6,049 bases of DNA from DASRPD01 sp035646535. GTDB lineage: Bacteria; Actinomycetota; Acidimicrobiia; IMCC26256; JANYLB01. Below are positions 4,871 through 6,049 of this stretch, in pieces. Both the position numbers and the translations under genes were made by a program. Each line of letters opens with the position of its first letter. The stretch's first letter is position 1. Location of the stretch: NCBI GenBank assembly GCA_035646535.1, contig DASRPD010000013.1:1-6049 (forward strand), written 5' to 3'. A model generated the notes under the pieces. The model had not been told where the DNA came from, searched no databases, and saw nothing but the letters and a program-made list of their open reading frames with translations.

Positions 4871-5538
4871 TGGGTCCCGATCAGCCTTCCACCGGTCACG
4901 TGCTCGTTCGGATCTGGCTCCCCGATCGCCCCGGCGCGCTCGGGCTCGTGGCGTCTCGCATCGGCGCCATGCGCGGCGACATCGTCGGCATCGACGTGCT
5001 CGAACGCGGCGCGGACGTCGCGGTCGACGAGTTCGCCGTCGTGCTCCCTGATCTCGACCTCTTGGGTTTGCTCGTCAAGGAGGTGGAGGAAGTCGACGGG
5101 GTGTCGGTAGAAGAAGTGCGCGTCGTCTCACACTTCCCCGATCCGAGGCTCGACGCGCTCCAGTCGGCGGCGGTGCTCTGCGAAGCCGATGACGTCGGAG
5201 CGCTGCGCGCCCGCCTGGTCGAGCACACCCGCCAGGACCTCCGCGCCGATTGGGCCGCGCTGTTGGGCAGCGGCGTCGTCGTGGAGTCGGTCGGCGAGGT
5301 AGAACCGAGCACCGAGATGCTGCGCGCCCTGGCGGCCGGCGTGGCCGTGTCTTCGAAGGTGCTCGACGGCGCGTCCGGGCTCGACGATGTTGTGGTCGCA
5401 GCGGTCGACGGTCAGGACGCCGTCTTGGTGTTGGGGCGCGCCGGCCATCCATTCCGCCGCCGCGAACGGGCACGGCTGCTGGCGATCACGCGCATCGCCG
5501 GCCGCGCCTGGTCGCTCCTCCCGCCCGCACCCGGTTGA
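4870..5538 (+). CDS. ACT-domain protein with an uncharacterised C-terminal domain
   Basis: A 222-residue protein. Residues about 10-85 look like an ACT ligand-binding domain: HVLVRIWLPDRPGALG (10-25), with the D-R-P-G-x-L turn after the first strand, then helix LVASRIGAMRGDIVGIDVL, a central strand with VDEFAVVLP, and a second helix ending in EVDGVSVEEVRV. ACT domains bind amino acids or similar small molecules and act as regulators. Residues about 95-218 form a second domain with alternating hydrophobic strands (VVVAAVDGQDAVLVLGR) and a final RRRERARLLAITRIAGRAW helix, loosely GAF-like; I cannot name it with confidence. There is no catalytic motif, DNA-binding motif, signal or membrane segment, so a cytoplasmic sensor is inferred. 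GTG 4870 was chosen from the -10 spacing; GTG 4861 is nearly as good. ATG 4771 is in frame but overlaps the nadD start and is unlikely. Confidence 0.75.
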   Translation: MGPDQPSTGHVLVRIWLPDRPGALGLVASRIGAMRGDIVGIDVLERGADVAVDEFAVVLPDLDLLGLLVKEVEEVDGVSVEEVRVVSHFPDPRLDALQSAAVLCEADDVGALRARLVEHTRQDLRADWAALLGSGVVVESVGEVEPSTEMLRALAAGVAVSSKVLDGASGLDDVVVAAVDGQDAVLVLGRAGHPFRRRERARLLAITRIAGRAWSLLPPAPG

Positions 5539-5552
5539 TCACGCCCGGCTGA

Positions 5553-5577
5553 CCTCGCGGGCCCGACTCGCGCGAGG
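5553..5577 (+). terminator. Small GC hairpin after the ACT-domain gene
   Basis: CCTCGCG (5553-5559) pairs with CGCGAGG (5571-5577) around an 11-base loop, 14 bases after the ACT gene stop. There is no T-run, so termination here is plausible but weakly supported. Confidence 0.3.
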
Positions 5578-5630
5578 ATCCCTGCACAGAACTCACCGGC
5601 GACGAATGTCGGCCCCGAGGAGACGACACC

Positions 5631-5663
5631 GTGAGCAACGAGACCGCGCGGAGGTCCGCTTGA
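5631..5663 (+). CDS. Possible 10-codon leader ORF before the acetyltransferase
   Basis: GTG at 5631 follows a GAGGAG (5617-5622) by 8 bases, a good ribosome site. It reads V-S-N-E-T-A-R-R-S-A and stops at TGA 5661-5663. That stop overlaps the TTG start of the acetyltransferase (TTGA), and the acetyltransferase Shine-Dalgarno lies within this ORF. This is the arrangement expected of translational coupling. It could instead be the original N-terminus of the acetyltransferase, now separated by a frameshift, or a chance ORF. Confidence 0.35.
   Translation: MSNETARRSA
5650..5654 (+). promoter_or_regulatory. Shine-Dalgarno GGAGG deciding the TTG start of the acetyltransferase
   Basis: GGAGG is followed by TCCGC and TTG (5660). 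The 5-base spacing is normal, and this is the strongest start signal in this frame. It sits inside the possible leader ORF, so ribosomes finishing the leader would pass over it. Confidence 0.55.
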
Positions 5664-6049
5664 CGCCGGCGACGATCGATCAGCTCGAACGCCGCGAGAT
5701 CAAGGCCGCGTCGGCCGCGTTGGCGCGGGCGTTCGACGACTCGCCCCTGTTCATGCACCTGCTCCCCCGCGCCTGCTCCCGTCCCTCGGTGCTGCGCTCC
5801 TTGTTCACCGCGTCGATTCGCGACGCGTTGCCGTTCGAGGCTGTGTTCGCGGCGCGACGCGGTTCTGAGATACTCGGCGTGGCCGTCTGGCTCCCGCCGG
5901 GTCGGTATCCCCCGACGGCGATTCGTCAGCTCAAACAGCTCGCTGGTGTGCTCAAGCTCGGTCCGCTCGCACCGCGATCGGTCGCCCCTTCGCTGCGGTA
6001 CCTGCGCGCCGTCGAGCGGGCGCATCCGAAGGCCGACCACTGGTACCTC
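5660..6049 (+). CDS. GNAT-family N-acetyltransferase, N-terminal part (cut by window end)
   Basis: The first 130 residues of a GNAT protein. AARAF-like LARAFDDSPLFMHLLP (21-36) is the alpha-1/alpha-2 region common in this group. EAVFAARRGSEILGVAVWLPPGRYP (60-84) is the beta-2 to beta-4 hairpin with the characteristic V-A-x-W-x-P-P-G. AHPKADHWYL (121-130) is the strand directly before the V-x-P-x-x-x-G-x-G acetyl-CoA loop, which falls outside the window. Such proteins use acetyl-CoA to acetylate an amine; the substrate cannot be predicted. The start is TTG 5660, supported by GGAGG at 5650-5654 with a 5-base spacer; no ATG or GTG in this frame fits as well. The TTG overlaps the stop of a small upstream ORF. 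Unlike most neighbours, this gene has a clear Shine-Dalgarno. Family confidence is good even without the acetyl-CoA loop. Confidence 0.78.
   Translation, partial: MTPATIDQLERREIKAASAALARAFDDSPLFMHLLPRACSRPSVLRSLFTASIRDALPFEAVFAARRGSEILGVAVWLPPGRYPPTAIRQLKQLAGVLKLGPLAPRSVAPSLRYLRAVERAHPKADHWYL

Noticed and set aside
5486..6040. Leftward open frame of 184 codons at the right end
   Set aside because: It is opposite the GNAT gene, crosses the intergenic hairpin and the end of the ACT gene, and shows no recognisable domain.
1..6049. Search for tRNA, rRNA, CRISPR, transposase, attachment site or known riboswitch
   Set aside because: No cloverleaf, spaced repeat array, terminal inverted repeats with target duplication or recognised aptamer core was seen; all long stretches are explained by protein genes.

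Overview
The window comes from a very GC-rich bacterial chromosome. Codon third positions are nearly all G or C, GTG and TTG starts are common, and several starts sit directly behind TAnnnT -10 boxes without a Shine-Dalgarno. The nadD - LytR_C-type membrane protein - rsfS order is typical of Actinomycetota. I infer an actinobacterium, possibly of the Acidimicrobiia, but the class-level guess is weak. No insertion sequence, tRNA, rRNA, CRISPR or phage-like gene was seen. It is a compact region with five short non-coding gaps (about 31, 126, 62, 97 and 92 bases).

Left part (1-910). A CLC-family chloride channel/antiporter, cut by the window start, reads leftward. A MarR-family repressor reads rightward. 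They diverge from a 31-base gap holding a perfect 15-base dyad, a likely shared operator. A 126-base gap follows, with a strong hairpin and an exact 10-base direct repeat, leading into the next promoter.

Middle left (911-2334). A two-gene hisH-hisF cassette encodes a glutaminase and a cyclase of the imidazole glycerol phosphate synthase type, with a 7-base overlap. No other his gene is visible. The HisF keeps Asp11 but has Gln at the position of the second catalytic aspartate (Asp130). This is the most unusual enzyme in the window and suggests a paralogous HisH/HisF pair with altered chemistry or another pathway.

Centre (2335-4772, minus strand). An operon runs nadD, then a membrane-anchored protein with a degenerate LytR-CpsA-Psr-like region and a LytR C-terminal domain, then rsfS (ribosome silencing factor). 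nadD and the membrane-protein gene are coupled by TGATG. It converges on hisF, and a 22-bp perfect inverted repeat between the two stop codons probably terminates both units.

Right part (4773-6049). Divergent from nadD is an ACT-domain protein of unknown function, with its putative -10 box inside an inverted repeat. After a small hairpin comes a GNAT acetyltransferase cut by the window end. It starts at TTG behind a good Shine-Dalgarno and overlaps the stop of a possible 10-codon leader ORF.
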